Shown: positions 1-9,207, numbered from the stretch's first letter. The stretch: 64,000 bases of DNA from Marinomonas sp. SBI8L (GCF_001624705.1 NZ_JSEO01000001.1:408307-472306), one strand, 5' to 3'. The notes: generated by a model not told the origin, from the letters alone. Program-made: numbers and translations.

Positions 1-786
1 ATAGCAAGATTAAGAAAGCGTATGAATGACGAGCTTTTCGTACGGGTAAATAACCAAATGCAGCCCACTCCAAGAGCCGAAGAGATCGCCCAACATCTAC
101 ATCAGGCCCTGCCATTTATTCATAATGCGATTAACGACAGCGATCACTTTGATGCCAGCATGGATAAGAGTGAGTTTAAAATCTCAGCAACAGATTATAC
201 CGAGTTCAGTTTGCTTCCTAAGTTGGTTGGCCAAGTCAGTCGCCAAGCGCCAAATATCAAGCTCACCGTGGTGGGTGCCAAAGCGCCACAGCCTTTGACT
301 CACTTAGAAAATAACGAGGTAGATTTTGCCTTAGGTTTTAGCCATGAAATAGAAACATCTAGCCTGATAGAGCACCATACTTGGTTGACTGATAACTATT
401 GCACAGTGGCTCGAAAAAACCATCCTGCATTAGCCCAAGGGTTAGATTTAGACTCTTTCTTGGCATTAAAGCATGTAAGAGTGTCACCTTGGGGCGAGAA
501 GCAAGGCATAGTCGATCAGGTGTTAGCTCAGCATAAATTGAAGCGCCATGTGAGTCTGCAACTGCCCAGTGTCTTGGTTGCACCCCACACCATCATTCAC
601 TCAGACATGATACTCACCATGCCACGTATCGTGGCCGAACAAGTCGCAAAACAGGTTGAAATAGAAATCTTCACGCCTCCTATTCCTATCCCTGATTACC
701 ATTTAAATATCTACTGGCACAAAATCAATGCCGATAAAGCCAGCTTCAAATGGATGAAGCAGCTGTTTCAAAACTTAAGCTTTTAG
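1..786 (+). CDS. LysR-family transcriptional regulator, 5' truncated by the window edge
   Basis: The reading frame is open from the first base, so the gene begins to the left of the window; the ATG at 22 is internal. The first codons (LRKRMNDELFVRV) match the end of a LysR winged helix-turn-helix, where the recognition helix leads into the wing. The rest is the periplasmic-binding-protein-like effector domain, starting near FKISATDYTEF, a segment typical of NodD/NagR-type members. About 261 residues are visible against a usual 300, so roughly 40 N-terminal residues are missing. It converges on the XRE regulator with a 15-base gap, so its target probably lies to the left. The effector cannot be read from sequence. 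Confidence 0.85.
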   Translation: MARLRKRMNDELFVRVNNQMQPTPRAEEIAQHLHQALPFIHNAINDSDHFDASMDKSEFKISATDYTEFSLLPKLVGQVSRQAPNIKLTVVGAKAPQPLTHLENNEVDFALGFSHEIETSSLIEHHTWLTDNYCTVARKNHPALAQGLDLDSFLALKHVRVSPWGEKQGIVDQVLAQHKLKRHVSLQLPSVLVAPHTIIHSDMILTMPRIVAEQVAKQVEIEIFTPPIPIPDYHLNIYWHKINADKASFKWMKQLFQNLSF

Positions 787-801
787 CCTTTTCTATCAAG
801 C

Positions 802-1557
802 TTAGCGCTCCAGTTCGGGCAACTCCCATTCCCCACAAATATTAAAAGGCGAGACCAGTGTGGTCCATTTCACCGGAATAAGTTTGTCCTTGGGTAAAAA
901 GCTTTCATCTTGATAAGCCTGTTTACGATATTGGCGCGATAAGTTAGCTAAATCTTGATTTAACGCCATCAAGGTATGCTCACTCATAAAGCGAAAGGCA
1001 CTGCTAAACTGTGTTCCTTTCTCGCCATCATGTTGCACTACATAGTTAAGAAACTGCTCGTTCTTTTGCAAAATATTATGATGCACAGGCCCATGTAACT
1101 GCATCAATAACTTGCCTTGAATACGCAGTTTATAGCTATTATTTGGGCCTAATTCGATCAAACCTTCTCTGTCTAAATCCCTTAAATAACGAAACACACT
1201 CACATCACTTAAGCCATAGGTGGTTTGTATTTGTTCAATTGGGTGGTCAGTGGTCAGCAGAATCAAAAAGTTAAAATGGTATGGGTTTTCTCCCAAATAC
1301 ACCTGTTGTTGGTAGCTTAATTTAGCCAAAGGCTCATTGTAGTTTTTGGCAAAATCTAACAAGTCGAATATAGATAAATCGATCAAATCACAAATGTCAT
1401 TCAATCTGGTTAAAGAACAATCTTTATCTCGAAATAAGCGTTTTATCGTCTTCTCTGAAAGGTCTAGTTTTTCGGCCACTTCTCGATACGTCATCCCTTT
1501 GGATTTCAGTGCGCCTTTCAAAGCATTGGTAATTTCAGCATTTGCCGCGGTTCGCAT
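802..1557 (-). CDS. XRE-type HTH regulator with winged-helix middle domain
   Basis: A 251-residue cytoplasmic DNA-binding protein. Residues about 8-65 form a Cro/C1-type helix-turn-helix (MTYREVAEKLDLSEKTIKRL). Residues about 85-150 look like a winged helix (YGLSDVSVFRYLRDLDREG), and the C-terminal 100 residues have no domain I recognise. Two-HTH proteins of this build are conserved hypothetical regulators in marine gammaproteobacteria. It is divergent from the SMP-30-like gene at 1712, with about 150 bases between them holding two dyads, so autoregulation and control of that neighbour are plausible. No membrane segment or signal peptide is seen. Confidence 0.75.
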   Translation of the reverse strand: MRTAANAEITNALKGALKSKGMTYREVAEKLDLSEKTIKRLFRDKDCSLTRLNDICDLIDLSIFDLLDFAKNYNEPLAKLSYQQQVYLGENPYHFNFLILLTTDHPIEQIQTTYGLSDVSVFRYLRDLDREGLIELGPNNSYKLRIQGKLLMQLHGPVHHNILQKNEQFLNYVVQHDGEKGTQFSSAFRFMSEHTLMALNQDLANLSRQYRKQAYQDESFLPKDKLIPVKWTTLVSPFNICGEWELPELER

Positions 1558-1582
1558 ATGTCACCTTAAAGTCAGAAATAGA

Positions 1583-1621
1583 GACATATATTGTCCCTTA
1601 TTTTTACAAGCTTGAAGCTTG
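1583..1621. promoter_or_regulatory. Two dyads in the XRE/SMP-30 divergent promoter region
   Basis: GACA-TATAT-TGTC lies at 1583-1595, and CAAGCTT-G-AAGCTTG, a perfect 7-bp inverted repeat, at 1607-1621. Both sit between divergent start codons, where an operator for the XRE regulator would be expected. Binding is inferred only. Confidence 0.35.
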
Positions 1622-1711
1622 GTGTCGTTAAAGGCACCTTAGCACAAGCTTTAGAGCAGACACAATTGCTCAAATCTAAATTAACTAATTCTTAAAGACA
1701 GGATGACATTC

Positions 1712-2665
1712 ATGAAAAATACAAGACTAAAAGCACTTACCAACTCACTAACAAGTGCCTTAACACTTTCTACTATCACACTCACGGCTTTCTCTTTTGC
1801 ATCTCACTCCCTAGCATCTCAATCAGTAGAAAGCACACAGTTAAAACCCGTGTGGGAAGTTTCAGGTTTTAAAACCCCAGAGTCAGTCGTATATGACAGC
1901 CAAAGGCAGCAATATTATGTGGCCAACATTAACGACAACCCAATGTCAGCAGATGGTAATGGCTCAATTGGCTTAATCAAACAAGACGGGAAATCGTCTG
2001 TGATCGAATGGGTAAAAGGTCTTAGCTCACCAAAAGGGTTAGAGGTAAAAGGGAATAAATTGTATGTGGCAGACGTACACGAACTTGTGGTGATTAATCT
2101 TGATGACGCCAATATTATTGCCCGCTATCCAGCCCCAAAAGCCAAGGTATTAAATGGCATTGCCATTAGCGATTCGGGCCAGGTTTTTGTTTCCGATTGG
2201 GCAGGTAACGCCTTGTATCAATTACAAGATGGCGAGCTAGTTAACTGGCTAGACAGTGCCAAGCTTGAAAGCCCAAATGGGCTATTCGTCAATCAAGATT
2301 ACCTTTACATCGCCGCTTGGGGTGCCGATATTCAAGCCGATTTCACTACCCTAACCTCAGGTAACTTAAAGCGTGTTGCCATTACTAAAGGAGCTCAAAT
2401 ACCTCAAACAAGTAAGGTAGAAAGTCTAGGTGATAAAGCTAGTTGGCAGAACCTTGATGGTCTTCATGCTTATCAAGAGAGTAACTGGTTAACCACTGAC
2501 TTTCTCAAAGGCCAGTTGCTTAACATGAACTCTCAAGGTGACATTGAAACCATCTATAAACTAGAGCCAGGTTCTGCTGACTTCTATTACCGTAAAGATA
2601 AAGACTTGGTGATAGTGCCTTACTTTATGTCTAATAAAGTCGTAGCTTACAAGCTAAATAAATAA
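1712..2665 (+). CDS. Secreted SMP-30/gluconolactonase-like beta-propeller protein
   Basis: I prefer the ATG at 1712 to the in-frame ATG at 1703: the purine-rich AGACAGGA just upstream gives a normal spacing of about 9 bases for the later start but none for the earlier one. The first 35 residues are a signal peptide (basic start, hydrophobic core, SLA before Ser), so the protein is periplasmic or secreted. The mature part repeats short strand motifs (VYDSQRQQYYVANI, LYVADVHELVVIN, VFVSDWAGNALYQL, LYIAAWG), as in six-bladed SMP-30/NHL propellers. Such proteins are often lactonases or esterases, but the substrate is unknown and I see no definitive metal-site motif. It is divergent from an XRE regulator. 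Confidence 0.7.
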   Translation: MKNTRLKALTNSLTSALTLSTITLTAFSFASHSLASQSVESTQLKPVWEVSGFKTPESVVYDSQRQQYYVANINDNPMSADGNGSIGLIKQDGKSSVIEWVKGLSSPKGLEVKGNKLYVADVHELVVINLDDANIIARYPAPKAKVLNGIAISDSGQVFVSDWAGNALYQLQDGELVNWLDSAKLESPNGLFVNQDYLYIAAWGADIQADFTTLTSGNLKRVAITKGAQIPQTSKVESLGDKASWQNLDGLHAYQESNWLTTDFLKGQLLNMNSQGDIETIYKLEPGSADFYYRKDKDLVIVPYFMSNKVVAYKLNK

Positions 2666-2676
2666 GCTATTAAAAG

Positions 2677-2720
2677 GTAAAAACTTACTTTTGAGCCGCT
2701 AGTCCAGCTCAAAAGTAAGT
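2677..2720 (-). terminator. Strong hairpin overlapping the GST stop codon
   Basis: ACTTACTTTTGAGC (2683-2696) and GCTCAAAAGTAAGT (2707-2720) form a 14-bp perfect stem around a 10-base loop. On the minus strand a TTTTT run follows. The stem includes the last codons of the GST gene, so it is a compact intrinsic terminator between two convergent genes. Confidence 0.75.
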
Positions 2721-3367
2721 GACTCCTGTGCCATCATGCTTTGAATAGAGGGCAAGGCTAACATAGCCTGCATGTGCTGTTTTAAATGAGGAAAGTCCTG
2801 TGCTCTAGAACCATAACGTCGACTCCAATAGGCGATCATGAAAAGGTGATAATCTACCCCAGAAACACTATCACCTAATAACCAAGGCCCTTGTTTTGCA
2901 AGATCATTTTCTAAAATCTGCCAACATCTTGCGAGTTCTTGAGTCGCTTTATCTACCACATAACTAAGGCTCTTTGCCCTATCTTCAGACACGTTAAACT
3001 CAAGATAATGTTCAGGGTGAGCCCAACGATTTGCCGCTTCTTGTAAGGTACTCGCCATCCAAAATAAGTACTGATAATAAGACCCTCGTTTGGACGAATT
3101 TAACCTTGGAGCCAAGCTAGATTCAGGATGTTGATCCAACACATAAGCCAAAATTGCAGCCGACTCATACACAAGGTGATCACCCTCACTTTTATGATGA
3201 ATAAGGCTAGGAACCTTGCCATTTGGGTTAATGGCCAAATACTCAGGAGACTTTTGCTCACCTTTTGAAAGGTCAATTTCTACCAATTTATAGTCCACAC
3301 CTAGCGCTTCAAAAAGTGCATGAGTGGCCATATTAGCGCCACCTTTGTCCCAGTATAATGTATAGAT
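2699..3367 (-). CDS. Glutathione S-transferase, probable start-codon lesion (ATC)
   Basis: GST with an N-terminal thioredoxin-like domain (NPNGKVPSLIHH, then YESAAILAYV, the glutathione-binding ES motif) and an alpha-helical C-terminal domain. The first ATG (3331) would remove beta-strand 1. Reading upstream in frame gives I-Y-T-L-Y-W-D-K-G-G-A-N before that Met, the normal start of this family, and the codon where Met is expected is ATC (3365-3367). GAGGGGAG lies just upstream at translation-start spacing. So either an ATG has mutated to ATC or a rare AUC start is used. Length from ATC is 222 residues, normal for a GST. It follows the LLM monooxygenase gene by about 30 bases, so the two are probably co-transcribed. 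Confidence 0.75.
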   Translation of the reverse strand: MYTLYWDKGGANMATHALFEALGVDYKLVEIDLSKGEQKSPEYLAINPNGKVPSLIHHKSEGDHLVYESAAILAYVLDQHPESSLAPRLNSSKRGSYYQYLFWMASTLQEAANRWAHPEHYLEFNVSEDRAKSLSYVVDKATQELARCWQILENDLAKQGPWLLGDSVSGVDYHLFMIAYWSRRYGSRAQDFPHLKQHMQAMLALPSIQSMMAQESLTFELD

Positions 3368-3395
3368 ATGACTCCCCTCTTCTTTCTATTTAACG

Positions 3396-4397
3396 TTAAG
3401 ATTGTGTGTTCAGCGTTAGAATTGCTTGTGAAGCTAAACTAAAGGATTTATGCCGCGCTTCTTGATCAAAAATAGGGCCGTTTATCATAACTTCATCTGG
3501 CTGGTATTGATCAATCAAGCCTGCAAGTTGTGCTCTCACCTTGTCTGGCGTACCTGAAGCGGTGCAGCTTAATGCTGAATTCACTCTCGCTAAGGTTAAC
3601 CCGTCCACATGCTGCTCGATATTTTCAACTGGCTTAGGTAATAAGCCAGGCTTACCCAAAATCAAGTTGGCAAACGCCTGTTGATGAGATGACATAAGAT
3701 AATCTGCTTCGGCCTGAGTGTCTGCTGCAAATACATTCACGGCAAACATAAAGTAGGGTTTATCTAACACCTTCGAAGGCTTGAATTTTTGACGATACAC
3801 TTTAGCTGCTTGCCCTAAAGCATCAGGGGCAAAATGGGAGGCGAACACATAAGGCAAGCCAAGTTCTGCCGCTAAATTCGCACCATAAAGGCTAGAGCCT
3901 AATATCCAAATCGGCACATTCGTCCCTTCACCGGGTATAGCACGTACATGCTTTTGCAAAGGGTCGTAGTCGCTTAAATAGGCTTGTAACTCAGCAAGGT
4001 CTTCTGGGAATCTATCTTGGTTTGCTAAGTCTCGTCTTAGGGCTTTAGCCGTTATCCCATCAGACCCTGGCGCTCGGCCAACACCTAAATCAATCCGATT
4101 TGGGTACAAACTGTCTAAGGTGCCATATTGCTCCGCAATCACAAGAGGTGAATGGTTAGGCAACATAACACCACCCGCCCCTACTCGTATTTTTTGTGTG
4201 CCAGAGGCGATATGCCCCACCACGATCGACGTGGCCGCACTGGCAATGCCCGGCATACTGTGATGCTCAGCCACCCAAAAGCGCTCAAAGCCTAGTTGCT
4301 CTGTATGTTGTGCTAATTTTAATGAGTTATGCAGCGACACGGCCGCGTTAGAGCCTTCCACGATAGGAGAAAGGTCCAATACTGAATAAGGAATCAT
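3396..4397 (-). CDS. LLM-class flavin-dependent oxidoreductase (luciferase-like monooxygenase)
   Basis: A 333-residue bacterial luciferase-like TIM-barrel protein of the single-subunit MsnO8/YhbW type. Family hallmarks are the SVLDLSPI start, [11 protein letters not shown], the [14 protein letters not shown] strand, [25 protein letters not shown] around residues 90-110, and a C-terminal SGTPDKV. These enzymes oxidise organic substrates with reduced FMN and oxygen; the substrate is not readable. The start fits the family exactly. It is the likely first gene of a two-gene unit with the GST downstream. It should be cytoplasmic, as no signal peptide is present. Confidence 0.88.
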   Translation of the reverse strand: MIPYSVLDLSPIVEGSNAAVSLHNSLKLAQHTEQLGFERFWVAEHHSMPGIASAATSIVVGHIASGTQKIRVGAGGVMLPNHSPLVIAEQYGTLDSLYPNRIDLGVGRAPGSDGITAKALRRDLANQDRFPEDLAELQAYLSDYDPLQKHVRAIPGEGTNVPIWILGSSLYGANLAAELGLPYVFASHFAPDALGQAAKVYRQKFKPSKVLDKPYFMFAVNVFAADTQAEADYLMSSHQQAFANLILGKPGLLPKPVENIEQHVDGLTLARVNSALSCTASGTPDKVRAQLAGLIDQYQPDEVMINGPIFDQEARHKSFSLASQAILTLNTQS

Positions 4398-4561
4398 AAG
4401 CGCCTTCTTTGATGTCAGCCATGATCTTAAATCAGGCTAAAAGAATAATGTTTGAATAGGAGAGATATGGTGCTGGCCGATTAGGATTAAAAGGGTGAAG
4501 GCGTTAAACAATTAAGAAAAGAATGAGGATGGGGGCACATAAAAGAGCTTAATTATCTACC

Positions 4562-4948
4562 CTACCCAACTACCGCTGAAACAAACTCAAAACTCGCACA
4601 AGGCGTACCTTGGTGGTATTGCATTTGCCAGCTTTGCCCTGTGAATACCCAAATAGACGAACACTGAGTAAAGGTACTAATCACACAACTTTCATCAACC
4701 CAAGCTGATTTATATAACAGCAGCTGTGTGTAAGGTTCTAACTCAATACATTCATAGTCTTGAGAGTGTATAAGTCCTGCTGAGTTCGCTTCCCCCTTTA
4801 ACGACGCTAAGGTTTCTTCGTAGTCAAAGCGGTTGCCTGAGCGGCCGACTTCTCTAAAACTTGGGTGTAACAAGCGAGTGACAACATCAGGATTCTGACG
4901 AGTATTATAACTATGCAGCGCTCTTTCCTACTCAATTAAAACATCCAT
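4562..4948 (-). pseudogene. DUF4440/NTF2-like protein interrupted by TAG at codon 7
   Basis: The frame begins at an ATG (4946-4948) with a clear GGGAG ribosome site, then reads M-D-V-L-I-E, a TAG at 4928-4930, and continues ERALHSYNTRQNPDVV into LLHPSFREVGRSG, the hallmark start of small DUF4440 proteins. The remaining 100-odd residues form the cone-shaped NTF2-like fold (WVFTGQSWQMQYHQGTP near the end). The downstream body is intact, so the stop looks recent, probably CAG to TAG. A shorter product from the TTG at 4873 is possible but would lose the first helix and has no convincing ribosome site. Members of this family have diverse, mostly unknown roles. Confidence 0.75.
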
Positions 4949-5080
4949 TGTTTCTCCCATTCTGAAACGAATAAACACTTAAAATTGATTTAAATACAAT
5001 ACATAACTACTTAAAATAATACTAAAGCAGACAGCCACCTAAAGGATAGATGGCAGTCTCGTTCGGTTTGATAAATAATT

Positions 5081-5983
5081 CTAATTTAATTCAACCCGAA
5101 CTTTTTCCCATTGCCCATATTTATTTTTATTAAGTTGATAAAGCAACATTCCATTTTTATCATATACTTCTTTAACCAAACGACGACTAGAGCCTGAACC
5201 TGGCTGACTACTAATCCAAACGCCTGACTTAAAGAGCATTTTATTAGCCTCAATCCTCTCTCCATAAGTTTCATAAGTACATAGTCCAAGAACAAACTGA
5301 CATTTACTATCATAGCCTCTTGCTCGATAAACATTTCCCTCTGATCTAACATGCATCACTCCATTTTTCCACATTACATAATCAACATCTTGATTTTGTA
5401 TAACTCCATTTTCATCAAGAGGAGAAAAGTAAGCTGCATTATCAACAGTCTTACTAAACTTATATCTATGAGGGAGGTCGAGTGTTCCATCGCTATTTGG
5501 TGTAAGGTTTTGAGTTCTATATTCAAAACCTTCCTTAATATCAGACATATCAATTAAATCAATGTCGGATGGGCTAAGAATATCATCATGGTACTTTTCT
5601 AATATGTTTAACAAGACTTGAGAGTGAGGTTCATCACGTATCTCAAAGTTGTAAGTCATCAATGAATTACAAGCACTCAATTTATCAGTATTAGCAGTCA
5701 TGAGACGAACTTGTTCAGAAATTGCTTCATTACCCCCTTTGGAAATTAAAAGCTTTGTTGATTCAGGTGTTATGTCATCCATTACACCTACCCAACAATC
5801 ACAATATTTTTGATTCCCATTATGCCTTCTCGAACAAAGTAAGTTATTAGCATAATTGTACATACCATTCACATCATTAGCTTTAGGTATACTATTATAC
5901 TGAGACTTATGTGTTGAACCACAGGCACTAAGAAGTATGCCTAGTCCAAAGATTATAAATATTCGGCTCATAGTTTTTTTCAT
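5081..5983 (-). CDS. Hypothetical lipoprotein
   Basis: A 300-residue protein with a type II signal peptide; the lipobox LLSAC places the lipidated Cys at residue 21. I do not recognise the mature domain. A cysteine cluster (residues about 50-64, CSRRHNG then YCDCW) and a second Cys pair near residue 228 suggest disulfides or a metal site in the periplasm. The coding region is visibly more AT-rich than its neighbours. It lies 95 bases downstream of the DUF4234 membrane-protein gene on the same strand, so the two may be one transfer unit. Two nearby in-frame starts (residues 1 and 5) are possible. Confidence 0.6.
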   Translation of the reverse strand: MKKTMSRIFIIFGLGILLSACGSTHKSQYNSIPKANDVNGMYNYANNLLCSRRHNGNQKYCDCWVGVMDDITPESTKLLISKGGNEAISEQVRLMTANTDKLSACNSLMTYNFEIRDEPHSQVLLNILEKYHDDILSPSDIDLIDMSDIKEGFEYRTQNLTPNSDGTLDLPHRYKFSKTVDNAAYFSPLDENGVIQNQDVDYVMWKNGVMHVRSEGNVYRARGYDSKCQFVLGLCTYETYGERIEANKMLFKSGVWISSQPGSGSSRRLVKEVYDKNGMLLYQLNKNKYGQWEKVRVELN

Positions 5984-6078
5984 CTCGATATTTGATATAT
6001 TTTTTCAGGGAATAAAAAATGGGCAGGCACGATTTAGCTTTAGAAACTGCCCAGTTACGCTCTTTACTGCTCTGATAC

Positions 6079-6606
6079 TTAAAGATTAATCGCTTCCGGT
6101 TCAACGCTTTCCTCTTCCATAATACAGTTAACATTGTAATTAAAATAATATGGTGTAAATACAATTGACCAGAATATGTTAAACCTACTTAGATCACCTT
6201 TATTTAATTCACAATAGGTATTCATTCTATTTCTTACTTTTACAGCCCAAACTACAATCATGATAAAGATGACTAAACCTGAATATGTATCAATATCTAG
6301 TAATAAAAGGTATATATTAGAAGCAACATCAGAATTAATTAAAAAAGCCACAAAAGAATCTCGAATAGAATCAATTAAGAGCAAAGCTTCAATAAAAACC
6401 ATTGAAAGTGAAAAATAAGATAATACAAATAATACTGATATAAACTCTTTAGAAATTTTTTCTTTATCACTCACTACTGTGTTAATAATTTTAGATTGCC
6501 TTGCTATATAGTGAGCCCAATACACTGTAAGAGTAACAATTGACAGTATAACTAATCTCCATGTCCCCTGATGTTGTAGCTCTTTTATTAGATTTAAATT
6601 TTTCAC
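6079..6606 (-). CDS. DUF4234-like integral membrane protein
   Basis: A 175-residue inner-membrane protein. The N-terminal WRLVILSIVTLTVYWAHY segment (residues 15-33) followed by a basic stretch is characteristic of DUF4234 proteins, whose function is unknown. Two further long hydrophobic segments are seen at about 53-80 and 97-120, plus a weaker aromatic one at 145-160. The gene is strongly AT-rich, like the lipoprotein gene that follows it. The acidic tail (EEESVEPEAIN) is probably cytoplasmic. I place it in DUF4234 by pattern only. Confidence 0.6.
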   Translation of the reverse strand: MKNLNLIKELQHQGTWRLVILSIVTLTVYWAHYIARQSKIINTVVSDKEKISKEFISVLFVLSYFSLSMVFIEALLLIDSIRDSFVAFLINSDVASNIYLLLLDIDTYSGLVIFIMIVVWAVKVRNRMNTYCELNKGDLSRFNIFWSIVFTPYYFNYNVNCIMEEESVEPEAINL

Positions 6607-6943
6607 TGACTCTCCTTAGTATCACAGGGCACTTTTCTCATTAAAAAGCTTATATCCCTATTTTTGCTATTAACTTGTATATTAATAACCAAGTTCTAAT
6701 GAATAGTGAGTGTACAACTCATTGTTTCAAAAGTGAATAAAACTCAACGCCAGCAGAGCTGACAGGTATGCATTCCAATCGTGGAGCATTGGAACGAGTA
6801 GAGAATTTCTTTATCTTTTAGAGAGTTTGATAAGCACTGATCTGGTTTAAGTTTTTTAAACCGCACAAAAAAACGGGGAAGTATTTCTACTCCCCCGTTT
6901 CATACTCAGATTTTATAAAATCCGTATTTATTAAATCGAGTGA
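6607..6943. other. Intergenic region upstream of the DUF4234 gene
   Basis: 337 bases without a gene. It carries the nadN terminator at 6866-6900 and a small dyad GGTTTAA...TTAAACC near 6844-6861. The rest is AT-rich and should hold the promoter of the DUF4234/lipoprotein pair; no other structure is evident. Confidence 0.5.
6866..6900 (-). terminator. Intrinsic terminator of nadN
   Basis: On the minus strand an AAACGGGG-rich left arm and a CCCCGTTT right arm, extended by an AGTA/TACT pairing, form a GC-rich stem around a GAAA loop, followed by a run of seven T. It ends 44 bases after the nadN stop codon. Confidence 0.85.
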
Positions 6944-8782
6944 TTATTGCTGTACACCCTTTTTATTAATATAAACTTGGGTTGAGTACTCATCTAGCGG
7001 CAGTTTTTCGATTGTGCCGACTTTGATTACGTAATCAACAAAGCTTTGAGCATAATCTAGGTAGGTGTCGACTACACGGCCTTCTTTAACGACTTTACCA
7101 AAGGTTTTGTAGCCGTCTTTTCCGCCTGCGATATAGTCATTGGTAGCGACTTTATAAGAAGCGTTTAGATCAAGAGCCGTCCAGCTTTCGCCTTTTCGCA
7201 TTACTTCTAATTCAGAGAAACGCTCGCCTTTAGGATGAGACGCATCGACTTTCCAACGCATACCAGAGGCATAAGGGTAAGCACCTGATGAACCGCCTTC
7301 GCTGATTGCATAATCCAAGGCTTCTTCTAGAACGGTTTTCAGTTCATTACCTGTCATATCCAATTCAACAATGGTGTTTGAGAAAGGCAGTAGTGTGTAA
7401 GCATCACCAATGGTTAGCTCACCTTCAGCGATATCAACACGTACACCACCACCATTTTGAATCGCAATATCAGAGGTTTTACTCATATCACGGAAGGCTT
7501 TAGCAACAATGTTTGAAATATCGGCACCATGGCTTGCTGTCATAGCGCGATCACACAGCTTAGAACGACCTTGACCAGGAATACGCTCTAAACATAGGTT
7601 TGATGCTGATTTACCAATGACTTGGCCTTTCATGGCATCAACTTGTGAAGAGAATGTCGCCAAAGTTGCCGCTGCCGCGGCATCAGCTTCGACAATAGAT
7701 ACGGCGCTATTCGCTTCGATATCTGCGTAAACGGCTTGACGTGCTTGACCTGTTAACTCAACACGCTTGCCGTCAGCGTTTTTACGTTTAAAGCTATCAG
7801 CCAATAACAAATGTGGTGTACCAGAACAACTAGTCACAACGCCGTTCTCATCCCATGCAACGTTTAACTCACCAACGACTGCAGAATATTGCCATGCTTG
7901 AGCAACACATACAGGGTTACCTGCTGCATCGGTTAATTGAGTTGGGTAAGGCCCAGCTGAATCAAGACCAACTGACTTAAAGTCACCTAATAGCGTATGT
8001 GAGTCACCGCCAATAATAACGTCTGCGCCTTTTAATTTAGCCGCTAGTTTTACATCATTTTGATATTGGTAATGGGTCACAAGAACAATTTTATTGATGC
8101 CCATACCTTGCAGTTTATCTATGTACTTCTGAGCTGTTTTTGCTTCATCTAAGAAAATGGTTGTCTCATCTGGGCTAGACGAGTTTTTGGTTTTCTTGGC
8201 AATATCAATACCAATGAAACCCACTTTTTCACCATTATATTCTTTGATTGTATAAGGCGTGAAATAGTCTTCTGCACTATTTAGCGTTAAAGGAGAGACA
8301 CCAACTTCTGGTTGAACATTGGCAGAGATGACATCTGTGCTACAGCCAGGATCAGACTTTAACCAATCTAGGAATTTAACCAAGCCAGCATCGCCCGCAT
8401 CAAACTCGTGGTTACCTAAGGTAAAGATATCAAAACATGCTTCGTTCATTAATGCAGCGTCTGCTTCACCCTTAAACAAGGTATAAAAAAGGTCACCTGT
8501 GATAGCATCACCCGCGTGAACTTTTACGAAAGGCTCGCTGGTGTTTGTTAACTCATTAATCTTGGTGACAACAGAAGGGAATCCACCCACTGCGACACGC
8601 GTTTTCTCACCACCCAATTTCATGTCTACACCTTTATCAGCACTTAGGTGAGAGTGATGGTCGTTTACGTGAACAATTTTGAGTTCTAGAGGTTGTGTTG
8701 CCACAGAAGATGTCGAGATTGATTGACAGCCAGTCAGAAAAATAGACGCAGTGGCCGCTGCTACTAAGGTTTTTCTAAACAT
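6944..8782 (-). CDS. nadN: NadN-type NAD pyrophosphatase/5'-nucleotidase
   Basis: A 612-residue exported bimetal phosphoesterase that hydrolyses NAD and nucleotides to nucleosides outside the cytoplasm. The lipobox LTGC puts the lipidated Cys at residue 19. Metal-binding blocks are in order: HVNDHHSH (about 34-41), GDAITGDLFYT (about 91), GNHEFDAG (about 123), THYQY and GGDSHT (about 258). The C-terminal 5'-nucleotidase domain shows NGGGVRVDI, LLPFSNTIVELD and GGKDGYKTFG, which build the base-stacking site. Overall similarity to Haemophilus NadN is clear, although that protein has a cleaved signal peptide. It is transcribed alone with its own terminator. Likely role: nucleotide salvage and phosphate recovery. 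Confidence 0.85.
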   Translation of the reverse strand: MFRKTLVAAATASIFLTGCQSISTSSVATQPLELKIVHVNDHHSHLSADKGVDMKLGGEKTRVAVGGFPSVVTKINELTNTSEPFVKVHAGDAITGDLFYTLFKGEADAALMNEACFDIFTLGNHEFDAGDAGLVKFLDWLKSDPGCSTDVISANVQPEVGVSPLTLNSAEDYFTPYTIKEYNGEKVGFIGIDIAKKTKNSSSPDETTIFLDEAKTAQKYIDKLQGMGINKIVLVTHYQYQNDVKLAAKLKGADVIIGGDSHTLLGDFKSVGLDSAGPYPTQLTDAAGNPVCVAQAWQYSAVVGELNVAWDENGVVTSCSGTPHLLLADSFKRKNADGKRVELTGQARQAVYADIEANSAVSIVEADAAAAATLATFSSQVDAMKGQVIGKSASNLCLERIPGQGRSKLCDRAMTASHGADISNIVAKAFRDMSKTSDIAIQNGGGVRVDIAEGELTIGDAYTLLPFSNTIVELDMTGNELKTVLEEALDYAISEGGSSGAYPYASGMRWKVDASHPKGERFSELEVMRKGESWTALDLNASYKVATNDYIAGGKDGYKTFGKVVKEGRVVDTYLDYAQSFVDYVIKVGTIEKLPLDEYSTQVYINKKGVQQ

Positions 8783-9207
8783 AGAAATTTCCTTTATGAT
8801 TATTGATGTTTAAAAATTCGTGTTAGTTCCGATTTATAAAAACAGTCATCGGTCCGATCGTCTTTCTACTTTTTATTATTAATCTGTAAATTGTCAGCCT
8901 CATAAAGAGTTTGAGACGGCAGTTAAAGATTTGAAAACTTGAAGGAAATCCCAAAAGAATCAATTATTTAGTAAGCAGTATTTTTACTCTCAGATAAATT
9001 GACCTTATCACTTAATAGAAAGAATTCTTTGTATCCCACACCCTTCAAGCGATAAAACTATGCATTAACTTGTCTAAATGATCAACAATATTGAAAGCTT
9101 ATTCATTTTAATCTTCAGAAGCTGCAATTAAATGACACAGCTTTTAATATATCTTGATGTTAAGCCAGCGATTCAGCCGAACAATAGAATAGGAGACAGA
9201 ACAAGAA
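8783..9207. other. Divergent promoter region between nadN and the 2OG oxygenase-like gene
   Basis: 425 bases, AT-rich. It holds a perfect dyad ATCGG-T-CCGAT at 8848-8858 about 70 bases upstream of the nadN start, which could be an operator. The ribosome site of the rightward gene (AGGAG at 9191-9195) is at the far end. I see no small ORF or RNA structure. Confidence 0.45.

Noticed and set aside
1346-1615. Open frame on the plus strand opposite the XRE gene
   Set aside because: It lies antisense to a convincing HTH protein, lacks a ribosome site and has no domain; it is a shadow frame.
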